Assembly (NCBI GenBank): GCA_015231955.1
Contig: JADGAN010000022.1
Span: 22,623 to 86,622, forward strand
Origin: Oligoflexia bacterium
GTDB lineage: Bacteria; Bdellovibrionota; Bacteriovoracia; Bacteriovoracales; Bacteriovoracaceae
Direction: 5' to 3'
Length of the DNA stretch: 64,000 nucleotides
This document shows positions 53,468-62,607 of the stretch, piece after piece. Each line of letters starts with the position of its first letter. Position 1 is the first letter of the stretch. The notes beneath the pieces were generated by a model. The model had not been told where the DNA came from, ran no database searches, and saw only the letters and a list, made by a program, of their open reading frames with translations. The position numbers and the translations under genes are program-made.

Positions 53468-54919
53468 ATGGTTATGGGACAATTAAAACAAGAGACAGAG
53501 GTCGTGGTAATTGGAGCTGGCCCTGGTGGGTATGTGGCCGCTTGTCGGGCCGCGGATCTGGGCAAAGAGGTGATCTTGATTGATGAGCGTGAGCGCATGG
53601 GTGGAGTTTGCTTGTTAGAGGGGTGCATCCCCTCTAAAACTTACCTGCATAGTGTGTGGATGGCAGAGCTGCTGAAACACTCCGAAGAGTTTGGAATCGT
53701 AAACGCGGGAGGGCCAGTAAAACCCAGCTTTGATTTACAAAAGCTGCGCGCGCATACACGTGCGGTGGTGGACGATCTTGCCAAAGGAGTAAGCGAGCTG
53801 CTTAAAAGAAAAGGAGTAGAAGTTATCCGCGGCAGAGTGCGGTTTGAATCGAAGAGCTCACTTATGGTGCAAGAGCAGAGTAATATAGAGATCAACTTTC
53901 GCCACTGTATCATTGCCACGGGATCCTCTGCAAAAAAATTGCCAAAGCTCTTACCCAATAATCCCAAAGTGTGGAACTCTACAGAGGCACTTGAAATCCC
54001 CTTTGTCCCAAAGAGGCTTGCCATTGTTGGCGGAGGTTATATCGGGCTGGAGATCGGCACTGTCTATGCAGGACTTGGGTCGGAAATTACCTTGATCGAA
54101 TCCTCTTCCCAACTGCTAAGCGATGTGGATAGCGATTTGGTGGCCATACTCTTCTCTCAATACCAAAACAAATTTAAGAACATCTTTTTTAATTCCCTAG
54201 TAACAGATGCCCAAGAGAGTAGCAATGGAATCGTGATCACCCTCGAAAACGAGAAGCAAGAGGCAAAGCAAATGGAGTTTGATGCTGTTTTGATTGCTAT
54301 TGGAAGAGAGGCCAATGTGGAATACTTACACTTAAATAAAATTGCTCTTGCAGTAAGTAGCTATGGGCAAATTGCTACCGATAAAAAGTGTATGACAAAA
54401 ATTCCTAACATCTATGCCATTGGTGATGTTTCCGCCACTGGTCCCATGCTCGCTCACAAAGCAATGAGAGAGGGCAAGGTGGCCGCGGAAGTAATTGCAG
54501 GTCTCTATTCGGCCTTTGAGGTGCAGACGATTCCGGCCGTGGTCTTTACCACTCCTGAAGTTGCCTGGACCGGAATGACGGAAGCGGAGGCCCTCTTGCA
54601 GCAGCGAGAGATTAACGTAGGAAAATTTCCTTTGCGTGCGCTTGGGCGTGCTAGGTCCATCGGCCAAAGGGATGGACTAGCAAAAATCATTACCGATTCC
54701 AAAAGTAAATTGGTCCTGGGCGTAGGGTTGGTGGGAGCACACGTCTCCGATCTCATCGCGGAAGCAACACTCGCTATCGATATGGGCGCCACACTCGACG
54801 ATATCTTATTATCCATTCATCCCCACCCCACCCTCTCCGAGATGATTTTAGAAGCGGCCGAGGTTGCTGGTGGTGTCTCTGTTCACTCTTTTCCCAGCGG
54901 CCACCTCGATAAATTATAG
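53468..54919 (+). CDS. lpdA: Dihydrolipoyl dehydrogenase (E3)
   Basis: A protein of 483 residues that reoxidises dihydrolipoyl groups and makes NADH. The FAD fold is VVIGAGPGGYVAACRAADLG (about 11-30). The redox disulfide is GGVCLLEGCIPSK (Cys-x4-Cys, about 47-52). The NAD fold is LAIVGGGYIGLEIGTVYAGLG. FAD is held by AIGDVSATGPMLAHKA, and the His-Glu pair lies in IHPHPTLSEMILEAA near 455. It is 3 bases after E2. The middle has small variations, but no key residue is missing. Confidence 0.95.
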   Translation: MVMGQLKQETEVVVIGAGPGGYVAACRAADLGKEVILIDERERMGGVCLLEGCIPSKTYLHSVWMAELLKHSEEFGIVNAGGPVKPSFDLQKLRAHTRAVVDDLAKGVSELLKRKGVEVIRGRVRFESKSSLMVQEQSNIEINFRHCIIATGSSAKKLPKLLPNNPKVWNSTEALEIPFVPKRLAIVGGGYIGLEIGTVYAGLGSEITLIESSSQLLSDVDSDLVAILFSQYQNKFKNIFFNSLVTDAQESSNGIVITLENEKQEAKQMEFDAVLIAIGREANVEYLHLNKIALAVSSYGQIATDKKCMTKIPNIYAIGDVSATGPMLAHKAMREGKVAAEVIAGLYSAFEVQTIPAVVFTTPEVAWTGMTEAEALLQQREINVGKFPLRALGRARSIGQRDGLAKIITDSKSKLVLGVGLVGAHVSDLIAEATLAIDMGATLDDILLSIHPHPTLSEMILEAAEVAGGVSVHSFPSGHLDKL

Positions 54920-54994
54920 TGATCGTAAGATAAGAAATTAAGAGAGCAAAAGTAATTGAAAATGGGCCATGCTACTTCGTAAGAGGGATTTTTT

Positions 54995-56167
54995 ATGAAT
55001 GAGCAAGGATATAATTTCACTGAATCAGAAGAGATCTTGGCCCTACGGACGAGTGTAAGAAGATTTGCAAAAGAGCGCATTCTTCCACTCGCGCGGGAAT
55101 TGGATGAGAGTGAGACTTTTTCCCTGGAGCTTACCAAAGAGATGGGCGAGATGGGTTTCTTTGGAGTCTTAATTCCCCCCGAATATGGTGGGCAAGGCCT
55201 CGATTACCTATCCTATATTGCGATTGTAGAGGAGCTAGCTCGCATCGATAGTTCGCAAGCAGCAGTAGTCGCAGTCAATAACACTTTAGGAGCAGGATCC
55301 ATTTACTACTTTGGAACCGAAGAGCAAAAACAAAACTTTTTGCCAGGCCTTTGCACTGGCGAGGGACTTTGGTCTTTTGCCCTGACTGAGGCCGATTCTG
55401 GTAGTGATGCCAGGTCGTGCAAGACCACTGCTGTCTACGACAGTACGACCAAAGAGTGGGTTATTAATGGCTCTAAAATTTGGATCTCCTTTAGCTCTAC
55501 TAAAATTTCCAAAGGCATCACCTTGCAAGCGGTGACGGGACAGACGGCGGATAAGCAACCAGAGCTTAGTTGTTTTCTCGTTCCCATCAATACTCCGGGA
55601 CTTGCGGTGAAATCGATGAAGGGAAAAATGATGTGGAGAGCGACCGATACTGGTGAACTCTACTTTCAAAATATGCGACTACCGGCCAAAAGCTTACTGG
55701 GAGAGAAGGGAGAGGGTTTTAATATCATGATGAAAATGTTGGATCGTGGACGCCTCTCCATTGGCGCCATCGGGCTGGGTCTGGCACAAGGGGCGTTTGA
55801 TCTTGCACTCGAGTATGCCCAATATCGGGAGGCCTTTGGTAAAAAGTTGTGTGAGCATCAAGCGATCACTTTTAAACTCTCGGAGATGGCAACGAAAATT
55901 GAGGCCGCCCGTAATCTTCTCTACAAAGCAACTTGGCTACGCCAAAATAGTCTCCCTTCTGAAAAGGAGGCGGCGATGGCAAAACTGTTCTGCTCTGAAG
56001 TTGCAGAGTTTTGTGCGAGAGAGGGACAACAAATTTTTGGGGCCTATGGCCTTATCAAAGAGTACCCGATTGAGCGTTTCTATCGTGATGCTGCTCTTTT
56101 AAGGGTGGGCGAAGGCACGAGCGAAATTTTAAAAATGGTGATTGGAAAACATATTTGTAATGCGTGA
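54995..56167 (+). CDS. Acyl-CoA dehydrogenase
   Basis: A protein of 390 residues of the short-/branched-chain acyl-CoA dehydrogenase type. It oxidises an acyl-CoA to the 2-enoyl-CoA, passing electrons to ETF. Seen are GVLIPPEYGGQGLDYLSY, FALTEADSGSDA (FAD contact), GRLSIGAIGLGLAQGAFDLALEYAQ (in part), QIFGAYGLIKEYPIERFYRDA and LRVGEGTSEI. After E1-E3, its substrate is probably an isobutyryl- or 2-methylbutyryl-CoA-like product; sequence alone does not show that. A gap of 75 bases sits before it, the largest within the block. Confidence 0.92.
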   Translation: MNEQGYNFTESEEILALRTSVRRFAKERILPLARELDESETFSLELTKEMGEMGFFGVLIPPEYGGQGLDYLSYIAIVEELARIDSSQAAVVAVNNTLGAGSIYYFGTEEQKQNFLPGLCTGEGLWSFALTEADSGSDARSCKTTAVYDSTTKEWVINGSKIWISFSSTKISKGITLQAVTGQTADKQPELSCFLVPINTPGLAVKSMKGKMMWRATDTGELYFQNMRLPAKSLLGEKGEGFNIMMKMLDRGRLSIGAIGLGLAQGAFDLALEYAQYREAFGKKLCEHQAITFKLSEMATKIEAARNLLYKATWLRQNSLPSEKEAAMAKLFCSEVAEFCAREGQQIFGAYGLIKEYPIERFYRDAALLRVGEGTSEILKMVIGKHICNA

Positions 56168-57450
56168 GTAATTCTATGGAAATTGAATTTCAAGCAAAAC
56201 TTAAAAAGGTCGCAGTTTTGGGTGCTGCTGGAAAAATGGGGAGTGGTATCTCTCTCCTCGTGGTAGCACTGCTTGCCGCCGAGAAAGTTATGCTCATTGA
56301 TACTCGTAGCGAAGCCCTAAATGATCTGCTTCACTACTTAAAGGAGCAGCTTCACAAAAAGGCGGAAAAAGGGGAGCTCTCTTACGCGCAAATCGAACAT
56401 GCACTGGCAAGAGTAGAGACTTCAACTGCCGTGGCCAGCGCAAAAGGCGCCACTACCGTTTTTGAGGCCATCATTGAACATTTTCCGCTCAAAGCAGAGC
56501 TCTTCTTGCAACTCGATGCTCTTTGTGGTGATAAGACCATCTACTTTAGTAACACTTCCTCTATTCCCATCTGCAAATTAGAAAAGCTAGCGACGCTACA
56601 AGGACGAGTGATGGGATTTCACTTCTACAATCCTCCAGCAATTCAAAAAATGGTGGAAGTGGTAAAAACAGAAAAAACCAAAGAGGAGGTTTTGGCGCTT
56701 GCAACTTTTCTTGGTAAAGAGTTTCATAAGATTTTAATTCCCGCCAACGACGTTGCCGGCTTTATTGGCAACGGCCATCTGATGCGTGAAGGACTCTATG
56801 CTATAAACGAGGCACTTCTCTTAGAAAAGCAAATCCCAGAGGATAGGCCTGCTTTTGCTTCATCCATCCACGCTCTCAATAGCATCACCAAAGAGTATCT
56901 CCTGCGCCCAATGGGAATTTTTCAACTGATCGACTATATTGGTTTGGACGTCTTCCAAGCGATTTTAAAGGTGATGTGGGAAGAGGATCAAACACTACAC
57001 TCCCCTCTGATCGACCAGCTGCTCAAAGATGGAGTACGAGGTGGGCAATACCCCGATGGCACGCAAAAGGATGGATTTTTACAATACACCAAAAGCAAAC
57101 CCATAGGGGTGTATGAGCTTTATCGGAAGCAGTACCTTCCCTTCGAGCAACTACAAGCAACGACGGAGGCACTTCTCGATCCCAGGCCCTTAGATCATAC
57201 CTCTTGCTCTTGGAAACTACTTTTAAACGAATCCCCCCAAGAGAGAGAGCGAAAGCTCTCTCTCTATTTTCAAAACCTATTCTTGCTACAAACCCCCGGT
57301 GCCAAGCTTGCAAAGGCCTATTTACTGGCCTCCAGAAAGATTGCACTACAGCTGCTGGTAACAGGTGCCTGTGACGATATAGAGAGTGTCAATGCAGTTC
57401 TCATCCACGGCTTCCACCACCTCTATGGCCCGATTAATAACTACTACTAA
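56164..57450 (+). CDS. 3-Hydroxyacyl-CoA dehydrogenase
   Basis: A protein of 428 residues. The NAD fold is [23 protein letters not shown] (partial Rossmann GxxGxMGxGI). The conserved [14 protein letters not shown] and [18 protein letters not shown] follow, where the catalytic His lies. [15 protein letters not shown] marks the C-terminal half. This half is longer than in the common 280-310-residue enzymes, with a duplicated C-terminal part. It overlaps the acyl-CoA dehydrogenase stop (GTGA); ATG at 56176 is another possible start. No enoyl-CoA hydratase gene is seen between these two, so that step must come from elsewhere. Confidence 0.88.
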   Translation: MSNSMEIEFQAKLKKVAVLGAAGKMGSGISLLVVALLAAEKVMLIDTRSEALNDLLHYLKEQLHKKAEKGELSYAQIEHALARVETSTAVASAKGATTVFEAIIEHFPLKAELFLQLDALCGDKTIYFSNTSSIPICKLEKLATLQGRVMGFHFYNPPAIQKMVEVVKTEKTKEEVLALATFLGKEFHKILIPANDVAGFIGNGHLMREGLYAINEALLLEKQIPEDRPAFASSIHALNSITKEYLLRPMGIFQLIDYIGLDVFQAILKVMWEEDQTLHSPLIDQLLKDGVRGGQYPDGTQKDGFLQYTKSKPIGVYELYRKQYLPFEQLQATTEALLDPRPLDHTSCSWKLLLNESPQERERKLSLYFQNLFLLQTPGAKLAKAYLLASRKIALQLLVTGACDDIESVNAVLIHGFHHLYGPINNYY

Positions 57451-57472
57451 CCATTCACAGGGAGTTTTATGC

Positions 57473-58375
57473 ATGCAAGAGTTTCACTCAAGATCTGCCG
57501 GTGCCCAGTTGCGAGCAGCGCTGGCCATGGAAAAACCGCTACAAATGGTGGGAACCATCAACGCCTACCATGCACTCATGGCCAAGCAAGTAGGCTTCCG
57601 GGCGATCTACCTCTCCGGGGGAGGAGTCGCTGCCGCCTCTTTAGGCCTTCCCGATTTAGGGATCTCCACTCTCGATGATATCCTGACCGATGTACAAAGA
57701 ATCACCGATGTGTGTTCGCTGCCTCTCTTAGTCGATGCCGATACAGGATTTGGAGGCGCTTTTAATATCGCTCGCACCATAAAATCGCTGATAAAATTTG
57801 GGGCCGCTGGATGCCACCTTGAAGATCAAGTGAGTGCTAAGCGCTGCGGGCATCGCCCGGGAAAAGTGGTGGTGAGTAAAGAGGAGATGGTTGATCGAAT
57901 CAAGGCCGCGGCCGATGCCAAGAGCGATTCACAATTTGTGCTCATGGCCCGCACCGATGCTTTGGCAGTCGAAGGATTAGCAAGCGCTATCGATCGCGCC
58001 TGTGCTTACGCTGCTGCGGGTGCTGATATGATCTTTCCAGAGGCGGTCACCGAGCTCTCCCTCTACAAAAAATTTGCAGAAGCGGTAAAGCTTCCCATCT
58101 TGGCCAACTTAACGGAGTTTGGCCACACTCCTCTCTTTAGCACAGAAGAGTTGGCCGCTGCCGACGTGGCCATCGCACTCTATCCACTCTCTGCTTTTAG
58201 GGCCATGAACCAAGCAGCACTCACCACCTTTAAAACTATTCGCAGCAAGGGAACACAAAAAGAGCTCTTAAGCTCCATGCAAACTCGCCAAGAACTTTAC
58301 GACTATCTCAACTACTATAGCTTTGAAAAAAAATTGGATGAGCTCTTTTCACAGGAGCAAGGGGAGAAAAAATGA
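57473..58375 (+). CDS. prpB: 2-Methylisocitrate lyase
   Basis: A protein of 300 residues of the isocitrate lyase/PEP mutase family. It splits 2-methylisocitrate to pyruvate and succinate. Seen are [31 protein letters not shown] (Mg site), [17 protein letters not shown] with the catalytic Cys in KRCGH, and [11 protein letters not shown]. The length is near that of E. coli PrpB (296). GGGAG lies before the ATG at 57473; the frame is open further up but with no support. It ends overlapping prpC as ATGA. Confidence 0.94.
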   Translation: MQEFHSRSAGAQLRAALAMEKPLQMVGTINAYHALMAKQVGFRAIYLSGGGVAAASLGLPDLGISTLDDILTDVQRITDVCSLPLLVDADTGFGGAFNIARTIKSLIKFGAAGCHLEDQVSAKRCGHRPGKVVVSKEEMVDRIKAAADAKSDSQFVLMARTDALAVEGLASAIDRACAYAAAGADMIFPEAVTELSLYKKFAEAVKLPILANLTEFGHTPLFSTEELAAADVAIALYPLSAFRAMNQAALTTFKTIRSKGTQKELLSSMQTRQELYDYLNYYSFEKKLDELFSQEQGEKK

Positions 58376-59526
58376 GCACTAGAAGCAACTTCAAAGTAAA
58401 AAAATCGGTCACACTCTCGGGGGTTATGGCCGGTAATAGCGCCATCTGCTCTGTTGGACGTGAAGGTAGTGAACTACTCTATCGCGGTTATAATATTTCC
58501 GATCTCGCTGCTGCTTGTGAGTTTGAAGAGGTGGCGCATCTTTTAATTCACGGCCATTTGCCGACCCTAAGTGAACTCACTCACTACAAGCGAAAGCTGC
58601 AAAAGCTAAGGGCCTTGCCAAGGCCTTTGCAAACCATTCTCGAACAGTTGCCTGCACACGCTCACCCCATGGATGTGATTCGCACCGCCTGCTCGGTGCT
58701 GGGAACGCTTCTTCCTGAAAAAGAGGAGCACTCTCTAGCTTTAGCACAAGATATCGCCGACCATTTACTGGCCATGCTTCCTTCCGCGCTTCTCTATTGG
58801 TACCACTTCTCACACCGAGGAGTACGCATCGATGTCAACACCGCTGACGACTCCCTCGTCGCTCACTTTCTCCAGCTTTTACATGGTGGAAGGCAAGAGA
58901 GCTCTCCACTTTGGATTCAAAGCATGCAGGCCTCACTCATCCTCTATGCCGAACATGAGTTTAATGCCTCTACCTTTACCGCAAGAATGGTGGCCGGAAC
59001 CGCTTCTGACCTCTACTCTGCCGTCACCGCCGCCATCGGTGCACTTCGCGGAAATAAGCATGGTGGCGCCAACGAGTGTGCACTGGAGATTCAAAAACGC
59101 TACCAAACAGCAGCAGAAGCAGAGAAGGATATGCTTTTGCGGCTTGAAAATAAAGAGGTGATCATCGGTTTTGGTCATCCCCTCTACTCACTCTTTGATC
59201 CTCGCAATCAGATGATTAAAGAGGTGGCAAAAAAACTCTCGCAAGAGGCGCAAGAGATGCGACTTTTCAATATTGCAGAACGAGTAGAGACGGTGATGTG
59301 GGAGAAGAAGCAGATGTTTCCCAACCTTGATTGGTACTCAGCAGTCGCCTACCATACGATGGAGATCCCCACCGCTATGTTCACCCCGATCTTTGCCATG
59401 TCTCGAATCACCGGATGGTGTGCTCACGCCCTGGAGCAAAGGGCCGATAATAAAATTATTCGTCCCTCGGCAAACTATATTGGCGCTCTTCCTCAAAAAT
59501 TTATTCCCCTCAAACAAAGAAAATAA
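58372..59526 (+). CDS. prpC: 2-Methylcitrate synthase (citrate synthase family)
   Basis: A protein of 384 residues. It condenses propionyl-CoA with oxaloacetate. Landmarks are the start [17 protein letters not shown] typical of PrpC, then [32 protein letters not shown] with the first His, [13 protein letters not shown] with the catalytic His, FGHPLY and the C-terminal [21 protein letters not shown]. coli PrpC has 389 residues. Its location between prpB and prpD makes the methylcitrate role much more likely than plain citrate synthase. Confidence 0.93.
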   Translation: MSTRSNFKVKKSVTLSGVMAGNSAICSVGREGSELLYRGYNISDLAAACEFEEVAHLLIHGHLPTLSELTHYKRKLQKLRALPRPLQTILEQLPAHAHPMDVIRTACSVLGTLLPEKEEHSLALAQDIADHLLAMLPSALLYWYHFSHRGVRIDVNTADDSLVAHFLQLLHGGRQESSPLWIQSMQASLILYAEHEFNASTFTARMVAGTASDLYSAVTAAIGALRGNKHGGANECALEIQKRYQTAAEAEKDMLLRLENKEVIIGFGHPLYSLFDPRNQMIKEVAKKLSQEAQEMRLFNIAERVETVMWEKKQMFPNLDWYSAVAYHTMEIPTAMFTPIFAMSRITGWCAHALEQRADNKIIRPSANYIGALPQKFIPLKQRK

Positions 59527-59538
59527 AAGGGGTGCTGT

Positions 59539-60960
59539 ATGCAAAACTACGATACTGTTTTATCCGATATCACCACTTACGTTTTAGATTATAAAATCGA
59601 TTCTGCTTTGGCACTAACTACTGCTCGCCACTGCTTAATGGATGCTCTGGGGTGTGCGCTCGAAGCGCTCTCTTACCCTGCATGCACCAAACTTCTAGGG
59701 CCAGTGGTTCCCGGCACCGTGGTTCCACACGGTGCTCGCGTTCCCGGAACGCAATTTACACTCGACCCCATCGAGGCCGCCTTCAATATCGGCACGATGA
59801 TTCGTTGGCTCGATTTTAACGACACCTGGCTTGCTAGCGAGTGGGGCCACCCCTCCGACAATTTGGGAGGGATCCTGGCAACCGCCGATTGGCTCTCCAG
59901 AAGCAACCTCGCTAAAGGGCGCCCTCCTCTTTGCATGCAGCAAGTTTTAGAAGCGATGATTAAGGCGCATGAGATTCAAGGCATCTTTGCGCTACAAAAC
60001 TCCTTCCACCGTGTAGGACTCGATCATGTGATCTTAGTCAAGCTCGCCTCCACCGCCGTTTGCAGCTGGCTCCTCGGCGGATCCCGCGAAGAGATCTTAA
60101 ATGCACTCTCACAAGTCTTTGTCGATGGACACTCCCTTCGCACCTATCGGCAGGCACCCAATACAGGTTCACGCAAGAGTTGGGCCGCCGGCGATGCCAC
60201 CAGTAGAGCGGTGAGACTCGCGCTCTTTTCGCTGAAAGGGGAGATGGGTTACCCCACTGCACTTACTGCAAAAAATTGGGGCTTTTATGAGGTGATCTAT
60301 AAGCAGCAAGAGTTTAAGTTTGAGCGTCCCTATGGAAGTTACGTCATGGAAAATGTACTCTTTAAGATCGCTTTTCCCGCCGAGTTTCATGCGCAAACCG
60401 CAGTCGAATGCGCCCTAAAACTACACCCACTCGCAAAAGAGCGTCTGGCGGCCATCTCCAAAATCACACTCTTTACTCATGAGTCTGCTCTAAAAATTAT
60501 CGATAAAAAGGGGCGCTTATCTAATCCCGCCGATCGCGACCACTGCTTGCAATATATGGTTGCAGTGGCCCTGCTTTACGGTGAACTCACCGCCGCTCAC
60601 TACGAAGATCAAGTGGCACTAACAGACCCGCGCATCGATCTGCTTCGCCAAAAGATGGTGTGTGAAGAGGTTAAAGAGTTCTCTAGAGATTACCTGCTAG
60701 CAGAGAAGCGCTCTATCACCAATGCCATTCAACTGCACTTTGAAGATGGTAGTGCTAGCGATAAGGTGGTGGTGGAGTATCCTCTCGGGCATCGTCGCAG
60801 GCGCGAGGAAGGGGTACCTTTGCTCATTGAAAAATTCAAAAAAAATCTGGCCCGGCGCTTTCCTCAAAAACAGCAACAAAAGATCTTGGAAGTGACACTT
60901 TCGCAAGAAAAGCTTCACAACATTTCTGTCTGTGACTACCTTGATCACTATGTGATCTAG
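59539..60960 (+). CDS. prpD: 2-Methylcitrate dehydratase
   Basis: A protein of 473 residues of the MmgE/PrpD family. It dehydrates 2-methylcitrate to 2-methyl-cis-aconitate. Typical segments are [45 protein letters not shown] (in two parts; about 89-117), and [16 protein letters not shown]. coli PrpD has 483 residues. It is 12 bases after prpC. Rehydration needs an aconitase, not in this window. No prpE (propionyl-CoA synthetase) follows, which suggests that propionyl-CoA is made inside the pathway and not from free propionate. Confidence 0.94.
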   Translation: MQNYDTVLSDITTYVLDYKIDSALALTTARHCLMDALGCALEALSYPACTKLLGPVVPGTVVPHGARVPGTQFTLDPIEAAFNIGTMIRWLDFNDTWLASEWGHPSDNLGGILATADWLSRSNLAKGRPPLCMQQVLEAMIKAHEIQGIFALQNSFHRVGLDHVILVKLASTAVCSWLLGGSREEILNALSQVFVDGHSLRTYRQAPNTGSRKSWAAGDATSRAVRLALFSLKGEMGYPTALTAKNWGFYEVIYKQQEFKFERPYGSYVMENVLFKIAFPAEFHAQTAVECALKLHPLAKERLAAISKITLFTHESALKIIDKKGRLSNPADRDHCLQYMVAVALLYGELTAAHYEDQVALTDPRIDLLRQKMVCEEVKEFSRDYLLAEKRSITNAIQLHFEDGSASDKVVVEYPLGHRRRREEGVPLLIEKFKKNLARRFPQKQQQKILEVTLSQEKLHNISVCDYLDHYVI

Positions 60961-60981
60961 CAAAAGCTCTGGAGGTATCTT

Positions 60982-62058
60982 ATGAGTAGAGGCCCACCAC
61001 TACGCCCACTCATCCTCGCTTGGGGATGCACGCTTGATGGTAAGGAAGAGGGCGATTTCCAGCAACTCCTGCATACACTCGACGAGCTAAAAAAGCGTGG
61101 ACAAAGAGTGCGTACCCTCACTATCGATCCTTTACGAACGCCATGGAACTCCCCTCTCGCTTGCGACACTTTTCGCTCTGGCGCTGCCCCTATCGAGGCC
61201 TTACAACAGGCGATCATGCTACTACAAACAGCAAAGGAGCAGTTGGTTTTTATCACTGGCCGCGATTTTCTTCGTAGCGAGTACAGCGCAAGCGAGCGAC
61301 AGCAGTTGATGAATATTTATGGCGCCTCTGTACTCGATTCCTATAACTTATTGGCAAAGCGCTTTTTGCTCACCCAAGGCATCACTGCGAGTGATTTTAA
61401 AACTCTCGCCCACTCCCTTTTTGAAAACTATGAGCGTACTTGGAGAGCGCGTGGCCGTGGCCATCAGGATAAAGCTAGCGCTGATGAAAAGTGGTTTGCC
61501 CCAGTCAGCTCCCTCTTTCGCGGCGTCGATTGTGCCAATCCTGTGGTGGATTTTGAAGGAGGCCTGCTACTGGGGAGTACCCCTCCCCACCAAGAAGGCA
61601 TCGAAGTTCTAAGCGCAGTGGTGGAGACCCTCCCCCTCGATGGCCCTGCTGCTATCGAAGCTTTAGTCAGCTACTCGCACCTAGAGCACGCCTTAAAACG
61701 CGCCCAGCTCTACGCCGGCATCTCGCTTACAGCAAAGGCCGAAGAGCAGGCCCTTTTGTTAGAAGTCTACAGCTGTTTTCCAGTAGTGCCTCTGGCCTTT
61801 TTACTGAAGAGCAAACTGATTCCAGGTCTTAAGAGTGCCCCCGCTTTTCTCTCCACTCATGCCATCACTGTGACTGGAGGGATGAACTTAGCAAAGGCCC
61901 CCTGGAACAATCCGGCCCTACACGCTTTAGTGGTAATGTGTGAACAACTCCGCCATAACCAGCAAATTGGCCTTGTCCATGGTAATGGAGGCCTTGGGTA
62001 TAAACAGGGCGTGGCGATCTTGCGCTTAAACTCCCCCATGGCCCTAAATAAACATTAA
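60982..62058 (+). CDS. Shortened thiolase-like (SCP-x/acetyl-CoA acetyltransferase-like) protein
   Basis: A protein of 358 residues. The second half carries a thiolase-like signature: LLEVYSCFPVVPLAF, then TVTGGMNLAKAPWNNPALHALVVM and GLVHGNGGLGYKQG. These match unorthodox thiolases of the SCP-x type (their usual forms are VYSCFPSA, TGGLxxAGGPWNN and GLxTANGGYLTKH). The first half is about 100-150 residues shorter than in those proteins. The position of the usual nucleophile Cys is not evident; an ACDTF stretch near residue 66 is a guess. It ends the operon, where a thiolase would be needed to cut 2-methylacetoacetyl-CoA. GGAGG lies before the ATG. Confidence 0.65.
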   Translation: MSRGPPLRPLILAWGCTLDGKEEGDFQQLLHTLDELKKRGQRVRTLTIDPLRTPWNSPLACDTFRSGAAPIEALQQAIMLLQTAKEQLVFITGRDFLRSEYSASERQQLMNIYGASVLDSYNLLAKRFLLTQGITASDFKTLAHSLFENYERTWRARGRGHQDKASADEKWFAPVSSLFRGVDCANPVVDFEGGLLLGSTPPHQEGIEVLSAVVETLPLDGPAAIEALVSYSHLEHALKRAQLYAGISLTAKAEEQALLLEVYSCFPVVPLAFLLKSKLIPGLKSAPAFLSTHAITVTGGMNLAKAPWNNPALHALVVMCEQLRHNQQIGLVHGNGGLGYKQGVAILRLNSPMALNKH

Positions 62059-62122
62059 ACATTCCTGGTAAAAATCCGAAGAAAAGACATCTCTTCTTGC
62101 AAACTTTAAGAGGATCAAAAAA

Positions 62123-62443
62123 ATGAATCAAAAAAGTAGCAATAACCAAGGTCGGAGCGCACGCAAATCGATTCGCCACCTGCCAAACGAAAACGAGGCC
62201 ATCGCCCTCATTGACATTGATCAAAATCACGATCGCCAAAGCTTCATCCACCAATACACGGCCCTGATCTTTTCCGAATCGCGAGGAGGAATGGGGCTGG
62301 TACTGCGAAAAAACAACTTTTTCCAAATCGGCGACACCCTCTTAGTCAAAATTGGACAAATTTATCCCATCCGTTCCGAGATAGTCTGGCGAAAAGATGA
62401 AGATCCGCATTTACTAAAAATCGGAATTAAATTTCTAGAGTGA
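62123..62443 (+). CDS. PilZ-like small protein
   Basis: A protein of 106 residues. RSARKSIRHLP near the start fits the RxxxR part of PilZ, and SESRGGMGLVL at about 54-64 sits at the place of the (D/N)xSxxG motif. EIVWRKDEDPHLLKIGIKF ends the barrel. PilZ domains bind cyclic di-GMP; here the second motif is imperfect, so binding is not certain. AAGAGGATC precedes the ATG. It follows the catabolic block by 64 bases and may be a separate unit. Confidence 0.65.
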   Translation: MNQKSSNNQGRSARKSIRHLPNENEAIALIDIDQNHDRQSFIHQYTALIFSESRGGMGLVLRKNNFFQIGDTLLVKIGQIYPIRSEIVWRKDEDPHLLKIGIKFLE

Positions 62444-62455
62444 TCTTAAGGGAGG

Positions 62456-62471
62456 CCTTTATTTATAAAGG
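62456..62471 (+). terminator. Possible terminator after the PilZ-like gene
   Basis: CCTTTA-TTTA-TAAAGG, a perfect 6-bp stem 12 bases after the stop. It has no long T-run, so the call is weak. Confidence 0.3.
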
Positions 62472-62607
62472 AAACTATTTGTAAATATCTCCTCCTAACC
62501 CTACCTTCATCATATAATTTACACTCCCCTTTGCTATTATCTTAGATAAAATCTTTATCGGTATTTATTTTTTTATGATTTCCATCATAATTTTCAAGGA
62601 GATGTGT

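Noticed and set aside
50105..54919. Plain pyruvate dehydrogenase as the certain identity of the E1-E3 genes
   Set aside because: Motifs cannot separate pyruvate from branched-chain types, and the downstream genes speak for branched-chain acids, so I kept the general call.
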